DNA from: Pseudomonas sp. PDM18
Lineage (GTDB): Bacteria; Pseudomonadota; Gammaproteobacteria; Pseudomonadales; Pseudomonadaceae
DNA: 64,000 bases
NCBI RefSeq assembly: GCF_014852585.1
Contig: NZ_JACVBX010000007.1
Location: 62,001-126,000 of the forward strand
Reading direction: 5' to 3'
This document shows positions 46,312 through 55,481 of this stretch, piece after piece. Made by a program: the position numbers and the translations under genes. The notes beneath the pieces are model-generated. The model saw nothing but the letters and a program-made list of their open reading frames with translations, was not told the origin of the DNA and made no database searches. Within the stretch, counting starts at the first letter, position 1. The number at the start of each line of letters is the position of its first letter.

Positions 46312-47496
46312 ATGCACAAAGCCAGTGCCTCGCTGCTGATTATCGATGACGACGACGTCGTCCGCGAAAGCCTCGCCGCCTACCTGGAAGACAGCGGATT
46401 CAAGGTCACACAGGCCACCAACGGCCTGGAAGGCCTGAAAGTCTTCGAGCACGAACTCCCCGATCTGGTGATCTGCGATCTGCGCATGCCGCAGATGGAC
46501 GGCCTCGAGCTGATCCGTCGCGTCACCGAAATGGCGGTGGAAACCCCGGTGATCGTGCTCTCCGGTGCCGGCGTCATGAGCGACGCCGTCGAGGCCTTGC
46601 GCCTTGGCGCCGCCGACTACCTGATCAAGCCGCTGGAAGACCTCGCTGTCCTGGAGCATTCGGTACGCCGTGCCCTGGATCGCGCCTTCCTGCGCTCGGA
46701 AAACCGCCGCTACCGCGAGAAGCTGGAAACTGCAAACCGCGAGCTGCAGGCCAGCCTGAACCTGCTCCAGGAAGACCAGAACGCCGGTCGCCAGGTGCAG
46801 ATGAACATGCTGCCGGAGACGCCCTGGGAATCAGAAGGCCTGGCCTTTTCCCACCAGATCATCCCATCGCTGTACCTGTCGGGTGACTTCGTCGATTACT
46901 TCCGCGTGGACGCGCGTCGCATCGGCTTCTACCTGGCCGACGTTTCCGGCCATGGCGCTTCGTCCGCCTTCGTCACCGTGCTGCTGAAGTTCATGACCAC
47001 GCGGCTGCTGTATGAATCCAAGCGCAACGACATGTTGCCGGAATTCAAGCCGTCGGACGTTCTCGGTCATATCAACCGCGGGTTGATCAACTGCAACCTG
47101 GGCAAGCACGTGACCATGCTCGGTGGCGTGATCGACCTGGATACCGACCGCCTGACCTACAGCATCGGCGGCCACCTGCCGCTGCCTGTGCTTTATGTCG
47201 ACGGCGAAGCCCGCTACCTGGAAGGCCGTGGTCTGCCGGTGGGGTTGTTCGACGAAGCGACCTACGAGGATCATGTCCTCGATCTTCCCAAGTCCTTCAG
47301 CCTTTCCCTGTTCTCGGACGGAATTCTCGACGTCCTTCCGGGAGCTACGCTTAAGGAAAAAGAGACGGCCCTGCCCGAGCAGGTCGTCGCCGCCGGCGGG
47401 ACCCTGGATGGCCTGCGCCAAGTCTTCGGACTGGCCAAGTTGTCCGAGATGCCGGATGATATTGCCTTGCTGGTGTTGAGCAGGAACCTTGCATGA
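46312..47496 (+). CDS. Response regulator with PP2C-type phosphatase output
   Basis: 394-residue protein: an N-terminal receiver with Asp56 (LVICDLRMPQMDG), a coiled-coil linker (ENRRYREKLETANRELQASLNLLQEDQ), and a C-terminal SpoIIE/RsbU-type PP2C phosphatase (LSGDFVDYFRVDARRIGFYLADVSGHGASSAFVTVLLK and SLFSDGILDVLP). This type dephosphorylates a STAS anti-sigma antagonist to start partner switching. The matching STAS protein is encoded immediately downstream with a four-base overlap. From memory this pair corresponds to PA2798-PA2797 in PAO1. No kinase/anti-sigma gene is adjacent. Confidence 0.92.
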   Translation: MHKASASLLIIDDDDVVRESLAAYLEDSGFKVTQATNGLEGLKVFEHELPDLVICDLRMPQMDGLELIRRVTEMAVETPVIVLSGAGVMSDAVEALRLGAADYLIKPLEDLAVLEHSVRRALDRAFLRSENRRYREKLETANRELQASLNLLQEDQNAGRQVQMNMLPETPWESEGLAFSHQIIPSLYLSGDFVDYFRVDARRIGFYLADVSGHGASSAFVTVLLKFMTTRLLYESKRNDMLPEFKPSDVLGHINRGLINCNLGKHVTMLGGVIDLDTDRLTYSIGGHLPLPVLYVDGEARYLEGRGLPVGLFDEATYEDHVLDLPKSFSLSLFSDGILDVLPGATLKEKETALPEQVVAAGGTLDGLRQVFGLAKLSEMPDDIALLVLSRNLA

Positions 47497-47975
47497 GTAC
47501 CGGTAAAATCCAGTTCGCCGAGCAGGATGGCTCGTTTGTCCTGAAGTTCGTGGGCGAAGTCCGACTGACCCTGTGTTCGGCGCTGGATGCCACCATTGAA
47601 AAAATCTTCGCCGCGTTGAATTTCTCGGCGATTATCATCGATCTCACGGAAACCCAGAGTATCGACAGCACCACGCTGGGCCTCCTGGCGAAGCTGTCCA
47701 TTCTCTCGCGGCAGAAGATCGGTCTGTTGCCCACGCTGGTCACCACCAACGCGGACATTACCCGGCTGCTGCAGTCGATGGGCTTCGACCAGGTGTTCAA
47801 CATCGTTGATCGCCCCATTCCGTGCTCGGATTGCCTGACCGATCTGCCTCCCCAGGACCAGTCTGAGGATGTGGTGCGCGGCAAGGTGCTCGAAGCCCAC
47901 CGTATCCTGATGGGACTGAATGAGACTAACCGCGAGGCCTTCCACGATCTGGTGAGCGCGCTCGAACGCCACTGA
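47493..47975 (+). CDS. STAS-domain anti-sigma factor antagonist
   Basis: 160-residue protein with an N-terminal STAS domain; the regulatory phosphorylation site is Ser59 in TQSIDSTTLGLLAKLS, aligned with the SpoIIAA serine. The rest includes a short extension (ITRLLQSMGFDQVFNIVDRP and a C-terminal helical tail) with CSDCLTDLPP. It is coupled to the phosphatase gene by an ATGA overlap. Downstream target, a HsbA-like output or anti-sigma factor, is not visible in this window. Confidence 0.88.
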   Translation: MSTGKIQFAEQDGSFVLKFVGEVRLTLCSALDATIEKIFAALNFSAIIIDLTETQSIDSTTLGLLAKLSILSRQKIGLLPTLVTTNADITRLLQSMGFDQVFNIVDRPIPCSDCLTDLPPQDQSEDVVRGKVLEAHRILMGLNETNREAFHDLVSALERH

Positions 47976-47983
47976 TTCGATGA

Positions 47984-48029
47984 GAGCAAATGCAAACCGG
48001 CGCCCTGGGGCGCCGGTTTGCATTTGCTC
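47984..48029. terminator. 22-bp perfect hairpin between convergent STAS and tal genes
   Basis: Arms 47984-48005 and 48008-48029 are perfect inverted copies (start GAGCAAATGCAAACCGGCGC) with two unpaired bases. It has no classical T-run but lies between the convergent stops, so it probably ends or processes both transcripts. Confidence 0.7.
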
Positions 48030-48050
48030 GTCTACAGCTTTCTGCCGCGA

Positions 48051-48971
48051 TCAGCGGCCAGCGAGCAGTGCCTCGAGCTTCTCCTGGTCGCGGGCGAACA
48101 GGCGGATGCCTTCGGCCAGCTTCTCGGTGCCCATGGCGTCATCGTTCATCTGCCAACGGAAGGCACTTTCGTCCAGCACCTGGCGGGCTTCGCCGCCGCC
48201 CGGCTGCAGAGCGCGCGGCAGGTCGCCTTCGGCATCGGCCAGCTGTTGCAGCAGATCCGGGCTGATGGTCAGGCGGTCGCAGCCCGCGAGCTGCTCGATC
48301 TGTCCGAGGTTGCGGAAGCTGGCGCCCATCACCACGGTCTCGTAGCCGTTGGCCTTGTAGTAGCGATAAATACGCGAGACGGACTGCACGCCCGGATCTT
48401 CCGCACCCACGTAGTCGCGGTTGTTGGCCTTCTTGTACCAGTCGTAGATGCGCCCGACGAAGGGCGAAATGAGGAACACGCCGGCGTCGGCGCAGGCAGC
48501 GGCCTGGGCGAAGGAGAACAGTAGGGTCAGGTTGGTCTGAATACCTTCGCGCTCCAGTTGCTCGGCGGCGCGGATGCCTTCCCAAGTGGAGGCGATCTTG
48601 ATCAGCACTCGGTCGCGGCCGATGCCTTGCTGGTCGTAAAGCTCGATCAGGCGATGGGCGCGCTGCAGTGTGGCTTCGGTATCGAAGGACAGGCGCGCGT
48701 CCACTTCGGTGGAGATGCGCCCCGGAATCACTCCCAGGATGTCCTTGCCCACGGCGACGGCGAAGCGGTCGCAGGCGAGGCCTGCGTCACCATGCGCGCC
48801 TTCGGTGGCGCGGGCCAGGTACTCGGTGTAGCGTGGCAGGGCCGCGGCCTTCAGCAGCAAAGACGGGTTGGTGGTGGCATCCACCGGCTTCAGGCGGGCT
48901 ATGGCGTCGAAATCGCCGGTATCGGCGACAACCGTGGTGTACTGCTTGAGTTGTTCCAGCTTGGAGGTCAT
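48051..48971 (-). CDS. tal: Transaldolase
   Basis: 306-residue pentose-phosphate enzyme that moves a dihydroxyacetone unit between sugar phosphates. Family motifs: [13 protein letters not shown] near the N-terminus, the Schiff-base lysine in [41 protein letters not shown] and [11 protein letters not shown]. The length fits the classical TalB-type subfamily. Preceded by a divergent-free region and convergent with the STAS gene. Monocistronic. Confidence 0.96.
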   Translation of the reverse strand: MTSKLEQLKQYTTVVADTGDFDAIARLKPVDATTNPSLLLKAAALPRYTEYLARATEGAHGDAGLACDRFAVAVGKDILGVIPGRISTEVDARLSFDTEATLQRAHRLIELYDQQGIGRDRVLIKIASTWEGIRAAEQLEREGIQTNLTLLFSFAQAAACADAGVFLISPFVGRIYDWYKKANNRDYVGAEDPGVQSVSRIYRYYKANGYETVVMGASFRNLGQIEQLAGCDRLTISPDLLQQLADAEGDLPRALQPGGGEARQVLDESAFRWQMNDDAMGTEKLAEGIRLFARDQEKLEALLAGR

Positions 48972-49033
48972 GGCGCGTCTTCCGTAGAGAGTGCATCGAC
49001 CTTACCCGAGGCAGATGCGCCACTCAACGGGAC

Positions 49034-50038
49034 TCAGTGACCGGCGAGAAGTTCTCCGGCCTGATCGAGCAGTCCGAGGGAATCTTTGGTCTTGTGAACG
49101 TCCACCGAGAGCAGCTGGCGGAAGCGGCGCGCGCCCGGGAATCCCTGGGCCAGTCCCAGGACATGGCGGGTCACGTGATGCATCGCGCCACCCTCGGCGA
49201 TGTGCCGCTCGATGTAAGGACGCATCCGCGCCAGGGCCTCGGCGCGGGTGATGGCCGGTTCCTGGGAACCGTACAGCGCGGCATCCACCTGGGCCAGCAG
49301 ATAGGGGTTGTGGTACGCCTCGCGGCCGAGCATTACGCCGTCGAACACCTGCAGGTGCTCGCGGCATTCCTCCAGGGTCTTGATGCCGCCGTTGAGGACG
49401 ATCTCCAGCTCCGGAAAATCGCGCTTGAGCTGCGCGGCGATGTCGTAGCGCAGCGGCGGGATCTCGCGGTTTTCCTTGGGCGACAGGCCTTCGAGAATGG
49501 CGATGCGGGCGTGCACGGTGAAGCTGCGGCAGCCGGCGTCGCGCACCTGGCCAACGAAGTCGCAGAGCTCCTCGTAGCTGTCGCGGCCGTTGATGCCGAT
49601 GCGGTGCTTGACCGTCACTGGGATCGACACCGCGTCGCGCATGGCCTTCACGCAATCCGCTACCAGCGCCGGATGAGCCATGAGGCAAGCGCCGATCATA
49701 TTGTTCTGCACGCGATCGCTAGGGCAGCCGACGTTCAGGTTGACCTCGTCGTAGCCTGCTTCCTCCGCCAGCTTCGCCGCGGCCGCCAGGTCTGCGGGGT
49801 TGCTGCCGCCCAGTTGCAGAGCAAGCGGATGCTCGCACTCGTCGTGGCGCAGGAAGCGCGCGGTATCGCCGTGCAGTACGGCGCCGGTGGTGACCATTTC
49901 CGTATAAAGCAACGCGTGGCTGGAAAGTTGGCGCAGGAAGAACCGACAATGTCTGTCAGTCCAATCCATCATGGGTGCAACGCTGAACCGGCGGGAAGGC
50001 TCGGGATGGGAGGTGGCGGTCGGTGCGGCAGTGGTCAT
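49034..50038 (-). CDS. dusA: tRNA-dihydrouridine(20/20a) synthase DusA
   Basis: 334-residue FMN enzyme that reduces uridine in the tRNA D-loop. Features: FSVAPMMDWTDRHCRFF at the start of the TIM barrel, NLNVGCPSDRVQNNMIGACLM with the catalytic cysteine, VTVKHRIGINGRDSYEEL, and NGGIKTLEECREHL. The C-terminal helical domain (HHVTRHVLGLAQGFPGARRFRQLLS) fits DusA. The two Dus paralogues B and C lack this DRVQNN/HVTRH combination. The start at 50038 gives a short poorly conserved leader; a later start at Met22-23 cannot be excluded. Confidence 0.93.
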   Translation of the reverse strand: MTTAAPTATSHPEPSRRFSVAPMMDWTDRHCRFFLRQLSSHALLYTEMVTTGAVLHGDTARFLRHDECEHPLALQLGGSNPADLAAAAKLAEEAGYDEVNLNVGCPSDRVQNNMIGACLMAHPALVADCVKAMRDAVSIPVTVKHRIGINGRDSYEELCDFVGQVRDAGCRSFTVHARIAILEGLSPKENREIPPLRYDIAAQLKRDFPELEIVLNGGIKTLEECREHLQVFDGVMLGREAYHNPYLLAQVDAALYGSQEPAITRAEALARMRPYIERHIAEGGAMHHVTRHVLGLAQGFPGARRFRQLLSVDVHKTKDSLGLLDQAGELLAGH

Positions 50039-50229
50039 GGTTACGTCGAATCTGGCTTTGCAAGGGGCGCGAAACCGCTCGCGCCGACGGAAAGGGCAAA
50101 GATTTTACCGAGGTTGCCGGCGCAGCGCACGGAATCCGGCAGGCGGTCTGCCGACGGACTGACCTGGTCGGGCGGTCCGCTTCGTCGCAACTGCTACCCT
50201 CTGGGTTCCTGACAGAAGGATCTCACTCG

Positions 50230-50571
50230 ATGAACCCCCTATTGCTGACGCTCCCGCTGATCCTGCTGGTCGCCTGTTCCTCGCCGAGCAAGCTGAAGGA
50301 GGACGCCCCGGCGTTGCGGCTGGAGAGCGGCAGGTCGCCTTCGGTCTACATGAGCTGCCTGCTGCCGAAATGGCAGGCCACGCGCCCTTCGGCGGCGGTG
50401 AAGGAAATTCGTCTTGGTTACCGGTTGCTGGTGCCAGTCGCCGCCGGCGATACCGCCGAGGTGTTGCTGGAAGCAACGGCGTCTGACAAGGGCAGCTATG
50501 TGGTGCTCTATCGCCGCGATGCTCCGAGCCCGGACGATGCGCTCACCCTGGCGGCGCGTAGCTGCCTGTAG
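50230..50571 (+). CDS. Small lipoprotein, hypothetical
   Basis: 113 residues with a lipoprotein signal peptide: LLLTLPLILLVAC, Cys16 (LVAC) as lipidation site. The mature part holds VYMSCLLPKWQATRPSAAVKEIRLGYRLLVP, TAEVLLEATASDKGSYVVLYRR and SLAARSCL-like Cys residues (two cysteines could form a disulfide). No known domain. It follows the dusA gene on the other strand and precedes a chemoreceptor by about 150 bases. The sequence after the lipobox has Ser-Ser, favouring outer-membrane sorting. Function unknown. Confidence 0.72.
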   Translation: MNPLLLTLPLILLVACSSPSKLKEDAPALRLESGRSPSVYMSCLLPKWQATRPSAAVKEIRLGYRLLVPVAAGDTAEVLLEATASDKGSYVVLYRRDAPSPDDALTLAARSCL

Positions 50572-50718
50572 CGACTCAAGCAGCGCCTCGTCTACCACTA
50601 AGGAACGATAGCCGCCGCATGCAGCAGGCGGCCTAATGGCTCTGACAAGAATAATCGGGCTCCCGGCAGCGCGCCCGCGCTGCGCAGCGGCAGGGCTCGC
50701 CAGAAGAGAGCTGTTGCC

Positions 50719-52278
50719 ATGGATATCACGCGTCCGCGTATCGTCCTCATCCTTACCCTGCAGACTTGCGGCCTGGTGCTGCTGTTCATCGCCCAGGCGC
50801 TGGGCGGCTGGCCGTTGTCTGTGTGCCTGCTGCTTGCCGCGATACTGCTCTGGGGGCCGTGGTTCGTCCCCGAGCGGGCGGCGCCGGCCGGAGCGCTGGC
50901 GGTGTTGCCGGACGTCGCCGAACTGACCCGCGAGTTGTCCCAGGGCACCAGCCGCAATGCGCTGTCCGCTGCCGGGGTGTCCTTCTCGGTGCAGCGACTG
51001 GTGGAGAAGCTGGAGTCCCAGGTGGTGGCCGCCGAGCAGATCGTCGGTAGCGCCGAGGTGATGATCCATACCGAACGGGCGACTTCGAACCTGGCGCGTC
51101 AGGCGAAGGAGGCTGCCACGCTTGCTCGCGCAGGCAGCGATAGCGGGCGCAGTGAGCTGCAGGCTGCCATCGAATGCATGCACCAGTTGAGCCAGCGCGC
51201 CAGTGCCAGCCGCGCATTGATCGAGACGCTGAACGCCCGCAGCGAAGATATTCAGCGCGTTACCCAGGTGATCCAGTCGATTGCCAGTCAGACCAACCTG
51301 CTGGCCCTCAACGCGGCCATTGAGGCGGCGCGGGCAGGGGAGCACGGCCGTGGCTTCGCCGTGGTGGCCGAGGAGGTTCGCGGGCTCGCCGGGCGTACTG
51401 CCGAGGCCACCGACGAGGTGGGGCAGATGATCGAGGATATCCAGTGCCAGACCGGCGAGGTGGTGGAGCAGATTCGCCAGCTCACCGACGACCTGGGCCT
51501 GGGCGTCAGCCAGGTGGAGAACACCGGCCGCCAGTTGCAGGATATCGCCCGGCTGGCCGCCACCGTGGAAACCCAGATCACCGAGATCGCCGAGGGTGCG
51601 GAGATCAACCGCAACCAGCTGGACAGTCTGTTCGCCGCTGTCGAGCAGGTGCGCGGCGACCTGCGCGCCAGCGATGAGCAGACCCACCGCCTGGCCGATG
51701 CCGCGATGCAGCTGGAAAGCCAGGCGGAGACCATCAGCGAGCGCCTCGCCGAGGTGGCGCTGGATGATTATCACCAGCGCGCCTACGACCTCGCCCGTGC
51801 CGGCGCCCAGGCCATCGGCGCGAAGTTCGAGACGGACGTGGAGAACGGCCGGATCGGCTTCGACGACCTGTTCGACCGCGATTACCAGCCGATGCCCGGC
51901 ACCCGCCCGCAGAAGTTCCGCACGCGCTTCGACCGTTACACCGACGAGGTGCTACCGCGCATCCAGGAAGACCTGTTGCAACGCCATGAGGGATTGGTCT
52001 TCGCCATCGCCTGTACCGCCGAGGGTTATGTGCCGACGCACAACCAGGCGTTCAGCCATCCGCCAAGTGGCGACCTGCAGGTGGACATGCTCAAGAGCCG
52101 CAGCAAGCGCCTGTTCAACGACCGCACCGGGGTGCGCTGCGGCAGTCACAACCAGCCGATGCTGCTGCAGACCTACTGCCGCGATACCGGCGAGCTGATG
52201 CATGACCTTTCGGTGCCCATCTTTGTACGCGGTCGCCAGTGGGGTGGGCTGCGGCTGGGCTACCGTCCGGAAGTCTGA
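50719..52278 (+). CDS. Chemoreceptor with C-terminal sensor-like domain
   Basis: 519-residue methyl-accepting protein. Two closely spaced hydrophobic segments ([39 protein letters not shown]) at the N-terminus leave no periplasmic domain. The signalling hairpin tip [31 protein letters not shown] is at about residues 195-225. After a long coiled coil, a globular C-terminal domain of about 160 residues begins near [21 protein letters not shown] and ends [18 protein letters not shown], a Cache/PAS-like pattern. So sensing is cytoplasmic, downstream of the signalling part. No CheR pentapeptide is present. Confidence 0.85.
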   Translation: MDITRPRIVLILTLQTCGLVLLFIAQALGGWPLSVCLLLAAILLWGPWFVPERAAPAGALAVLPDVAELTRELSQGTSRNALSAAGVSFSVQRLVEKLESQVVAAEQIVGSAEVMIHTERATSNLARQAKEAATLARAGSDSGRSELQAAIECMHQLSQRASASRALIETLNARSEDIQRVTQVIQSIASQTNLLALNAAIEAARAGEHGRGFAVVAEEVRGLAGRTAEATDEVGQMIEDIQCQTGEVVEQIRQLTDDLGLGVSQVENTGRQLQDIARLAATVETQITEIAEGAEINRNQLDSLFAAVEQVRGDLRASDEQTHRLADAAMQLESQAETISERLAEVALDDYHQRAYDLARAGAQAIGAKFETDVENGRIGFDDLFDRDYQPMPGTRPQKFRTRFDRYTDEVLPRIQEDLLQRHEGLVFAIACTAEGYVPTHNQAFSHPPSGDLQVDMLKSRSKRLFNDRTGVRCGSHNQPMLLQTYCRDTGELMHDLSVPIFVRGRQWGGLRLGYRPEV

Positions 52279-52327
52279 GCCCGGAGGTCCGTAGGAAAGC
52301 CATACCGTAGGAGAGAGCTGCAGTAGT

Positions 52328-52359
52328 AAAAAAAGCCGCGAAGGAGTTGGACGCGGCTT
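52328..52359 (+). terminator. Hairpin between the chemoreceptor and the urate permease
   Basis: AAAAAAAGCCGCG / CGCGGCTT stem with an 11-base loop. The A-run on the plus-strand left flank becomes a T-run on the minus strand, so it is mainly the terminator of the permease gene. Confidence 0.75.
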
Positions 52360-52393
52360 GGTGCGGGCGTCCGGGAGACGCCCGCGAAAGGGC

Positions 52394-53740
52394 TCAGTGA
52401 TGCCCGCAGAGGGCGTCGCGGCCTTGTTCGCCGAGGATGTTGAACAGGATGTTCAGCACTACGGCCCAGATCGCGGTCATCGCGATGCCGCTGTGAGTGA
52501 TTGGCTCCATCCACTGGGGCAGCGCGGCGAAGAAGTCCGGGCGCACCACCGGCACCATTCCCATGCCAATGCTCACCGCTACCAGCAGCTGGTTGCGGCG
52601 GTCGACGATGTCCGCTTCGTGGAGGATGCGGATGCCGCTGGCCGCGACCATGCCGAACATGGCGATACCGGCGCCGCCCAGCACCGCCGGCGGAATCGAG
52701 GCAACCAGGAAGGCGGCCTTGGGCAGCAGCGACAGGGCGATCAGGAACAGCGCGGCGGCAGCGGTGACGTAGCGGCTGCGCACGCCGGTCATCTGTACCA
52801 GACCGATGTTCTGGGCGAACGAGGAGTGGGTGAAGGTGTTCATGAAGCCGGCGATGAACGAGGCGCTGGCATCGCACAGCAGGCCGCGGCGCAGGCGGTT
52901 GGGGCAGATCTCGGTCTCGGTGATCTTGCCCAGTGCGAGGAACATGCCGGTGGACTCGACGAAGATGATCACCACCACCAGACACATTGACAGCACCGGC
53001 GCGAGGTGGAATTCCGGCGCGCCGAAATGCAGCGGGGTGACCACGTCGAACCACGGGCGCTGCTCGATGCCGTCCAGGCTGACCATGCCCATGCTGGCGC
53101 CGATGATGTAGCCCAGCAGCATGCCGATCAGTACCGAGACGTTGACCCAGAAGCCCTTCATGAAGCGATTGATCAGCAGGATCACCGCCAATACGAAGGA
53201 CGACAGGGCGAGGTATTCGATGGCGCCGAAGTTGGCCGCCGCCTTGCCGCCACCGGCCCAGTTAATCGCCACCGGGAACAGGCACATGCCGATGGAGGTG
53301 ATCACGGTGCCGGTCACCAGCGGCGGGAAGAAGCGCACGATGCGGCTCATGAACGGCGCGATGACCATGCCGAAGAAACCCGCAGCGATGGTGGCACCGA
53401 AGATGCCGGTCATGCCCACGCCGGGCATCCCGGCCATGGCGACCATGCTGCCGACGGCGGCGAAACTGGCGCCCATCATCACCGGCATGCGGATACCCAC
53501 CGGGCCGATGCCCAGCGATTGCACGAGCGTGGCGATGCCGGCGACCAGCAGGTCGGCGTTGATCAGGAAGGCGATTTCTTCGCGGGAGAGACCGGCGGCC
53601 TGGCCGACGATCAGCGGGACGGCGACGGCGCCGCCGTACATCAGGAGAACGTGCTGGAAGCCGACCAGCAGCAGCTGCAGCAAGGGCAAACGCTGGTCGA
53701 CGGGCGAGCCGGTATGGGAGCGCTCAGTTACCACGGACAT
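52394..53740 (-). CDS. NCS2-type urate/xanthine permease
   Basis: 448-residue nucleobase transporter of the NCS2 (NAT) family with about 14 membrane segments. NAT motif: the QNIGLVQMTGVRSRY region preceding the conserved Thr/Arg, and the helix TFTHSSFAQNIG. The segment ESTGMFLALGKITE is the conserved substrate-binding loop. The urate catabolism genes next door make uric acid or xanthine the likely substrate (UacT/PucJ-like). The ATG at 53740 is preceded by GAGGTG. A TTGTATACAA palindrome lies 149 bases upstream, linking it to the purine regulon. Confidence 0.9.
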   Translation of the reverse strand: MSVVTERSHTGSPVDQRLPLLQLLLVGFQHVLLMYGGAVAVPLIVGQAAGLSREEIAFLINADLLVAGIATLVQSLGIGPVGIRMPVMMGASFAAVGSMVAMAGMPGVGMTGIFGATIAAGFFGMVIAPFMSRIVRFFPPLVTGTVITSIGMCLFPVAINWAGGGKAAANFGAIEYLALSSFVLAVILLINRFMKGFWVNVSVLIGMLLGYIIGASMGMVSLDGIEQRPWFDVVTPLHFGAPEFHLAPVLSMCLVVVIIFVESTGMFLALGKITETEICPNRLRRGLLCDASASFIAGFMNTFTHSSFAQNIGLVQMTGVRSRYVTAAAALFLIALSLLPKAAFLVASIPPAVLGGAGIAMFGMVAASGIRILHEADIVDRRNQLLVAVSIGMGMVPVVRPDFFAALPQWMEPITHSGIAMTAIWAVVLNILFNILGEQGRDALCGHH

Positions 53741-53888
53741 GCAACACCTCGGTTTTTATTGTTGTCAGTCGCTGGTTGCCGGACGGGCACGACAACCGGG
53801 AAGTACTGGCCGATCTCACCCCCGGGGCCGAGCGGGTGAAGCGGTGCGGGACTTTATAAACGCGATGTGTATTACGTTCAATCGATTT

Positions 53889-53898
53889 TTGTATACAA
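53889..53898. promoter_or_regulatory. TTGTATACAA palindrome (purine regulon site 1)
   Basis: Perfect 10-bp palindrome upstream of the urate permease. Conforms to the FadR-type GntR operator pattern TnGTnnACnA. One of five such sites in 53.9-60.3 kb. Confidence 0.7.
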
Positions 53899-54043
53899 CT
53901 CGCCGGTCACGTTTTGTCTCCCTGGTGCTGCATGGCTCTAGGCCGCGTGTTTCCTGGCTTCGATATTTCTGTAGCCATTGGTCGAGTGGACTACATTTTT
54001 TGTTTCAGTGCTCGCTCCTACAGATCCGGTATCGCACGGGCAT

Positions 54044-54071
54044 AAAAAAACCGCACCCGAAGGTGCGGTTT
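54044..54071 (-). terminator. Terminator of the puuD operon
   Basis: AAAAAAACCGCACC / GGTGCGGTTT stem with CGAA loop. On the minus strand it carries a run of seven T residues. Confidence 0.9.
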
Positions 54072-54090
54072 CTCTGGCCGTGCCGCAGGC

Positions 54091-55428
54091 TCAATTAACC
54101 TGGGCGCCCCTGGAGATCCAGTCTCCGACGAGCTTGCGCTCTTCCGGGGTCATCTGGGTGATGTTACCCAGCGGCATCACCTGCGAGGCCACGGCCTGCG
54201 CCTGGATGCGCGGGGCGAGCTGCTGGATCTGCTGCGGGGTGTCGAACATCACGCCAGCCGGCGCAGTGCTGAACAGGTTGCTGGTCGGCTTGGCCGAGTG
54301 GCACACGGCGCAGCGTTCCTGGATGACGTGGTGGACCTTGTCGAAACCTTCGGTCGAGCCGGCGGCGGACGCCTGTGCCGGAGCAGCCTGAGCCTGCTGG
54401 GCGGCGGCAGCCTTGGCGGCTTCCTCGTCCTTGGCGCGTTCGGCCGGGGTCTTGCCACCGATGGCAGTTTCCGGCAGCGGCTGGTACTCGATCTTCTGAG
54501 CTTGCGCGGTGCTGGAGGAAGCGTCGCTGCTGGGGAAGTTCGGGCCGGTGACGAAGGCCAGGGCAATCATGCCGACGGCGCCGGCGGGCAGCGCCCAGGC
54601 CATGCCGTTGCCATTGTGGCGGGTGTTGAAGTAGTGACGCACGATCACCGCCAGCGCCGCGATGCAGGTCAGGATCAGCCAGTTGTAGTGGCTGCCGTAA
54701 GTGCTCGGGAAGTGGTTGCTGATCATGATGAACAGCACCGGCAGGGTGAAGTAGTTGTTGTGGCGCGAACGCAGCAGGCCTTTGGCCGGCAGCACCGGGT
54801 CGGGCTCGCGGCCTTCTTCGATGGCCTTAACCAGCGCGCGCTGGGCCGGCATGATCACGCGGAACACGTTGCCCACCATGATGGTGCCGATGATGGCGCC
54901 CACGTGCAGGTACGCACCGCGACCGCTGAACACCTGGCTGAGCAGGTAGGCGGCGAGGACAAGCAGGCCGAACAGGATGGCGCCCAGCAGGGCGGGTTTC
55001 TTGCCCAGCGGGGAGTCGCACAGGGTGCTGTAGACGAACCAGCCGGCGATCAGCGAGCCGATGCCGATGGCCACGGCGGCGGCCGGAGACAGGTCGCTGC
55101 CCGGGGCGATCAGGTACAGGGTCGGGTTCAGGTAGAACACGATGGTCAGCAGGCAGACACCCGACATCCAGGTGGAGTAGGCCTCCCATTTGAACCAGTG
55201 CAGGTTGTCCGGCATTTTCGGCGGGGCGAGCTTGTACTTCTCCAGGTGGTAGATGCCGCCACCATGGATCGCCCAGAGGTCACCGGAAAGCCCCTCGCGC
55301 GGGTTGGCGCGGTTGAGGTTGTTTTCCAGCCAGACGAAGTAGAACGAGGCGCCGATCCACGCGATACCCACGATCATGTGGATCCAGCGGACCAGCAGGT
55401 TCAGCCATTCGATGAGATGTGCTTCCAC
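54091..55428 (-). CDS. puuD: Urate oxidase PuuD (membrane protein with cytochrome c domain)
   Basis: 445-residue urate hydroxylase that converts uric acid to 5-hydroxyisourate and passes electrons to a c-type haem, different from the copper/cofactor-free uricase. The N-terminal part has about eight membrane segments (e.g. LIEWLNLLVRWIHMIVGIAWIGASFYFVWLE, DUF989-like) and the C-terminal periplasmic domain has a haem site CAVCH (QERCAVCHSAKPTSNLF, about residue 380) with a distal Met in VASQVMPLGNITQMT. The GTG at 55428 has AGAGGT upstream. It begins 53 bases after the ureidoglycolate lyase gene. Confidence 0.93.
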   Translation of the reverse strand: MEAHLIEWLNLLVRWIHMIVGIAWIGASFYFVWLENNLNRANPREGLSGDLWAIHGGGIYHLEKYKLAPPKMPDNLHWFKWEAYSTWMSGVCLLTIVFYLNPTLYLIAPGSDLSPAAAVAIGIGSLIAGWFVYSTLCDSPLGKKPALLGAILFGLLVLAAYLLSQVFSGRGAYLHVGAIIGTIMVGNVFRVIMPAQRALVKAIEEGREPDPVLPAKGLLRSRHNNYFTLPVLFIMISNHFPSTYGSHYNWLILTCIAALAVIVRHYFNTRHNGNGMAWALPAGAVGMIALAFVTGPNFPSSDASSSTAQAQKIEYQPLPETAIGGKTPAERAKDEEAAKAAAAQQAQAAPAQASAAGSTEGFDKVHHVIQERCAVCHSAKPTSNLFSTAPAGVMFDTPQQIQQLAPRIQAQAVASQVMPLGNITQMTPEERKLVGDWISRGAQVN

Positions 55429-55481
55429 AGTTTTTTACCTCTTGCCCGGGCATCGCCGTCGCGCTGCGCGGGCCTCTCTTA

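Larger units (their letters stand above)
53741..54090. other. 350-bp region between urate permease and PuuD
   Basis: Holds the permease promoter with the palindrome at 53889-53898, A/T-rich DNA around 53850-54020, a decayed half of a REP (GCTCGCTCCTACAG at 54010-54023) and the terminator of puuD at 54044-54071. No gene seen. Confidence 0.7.
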
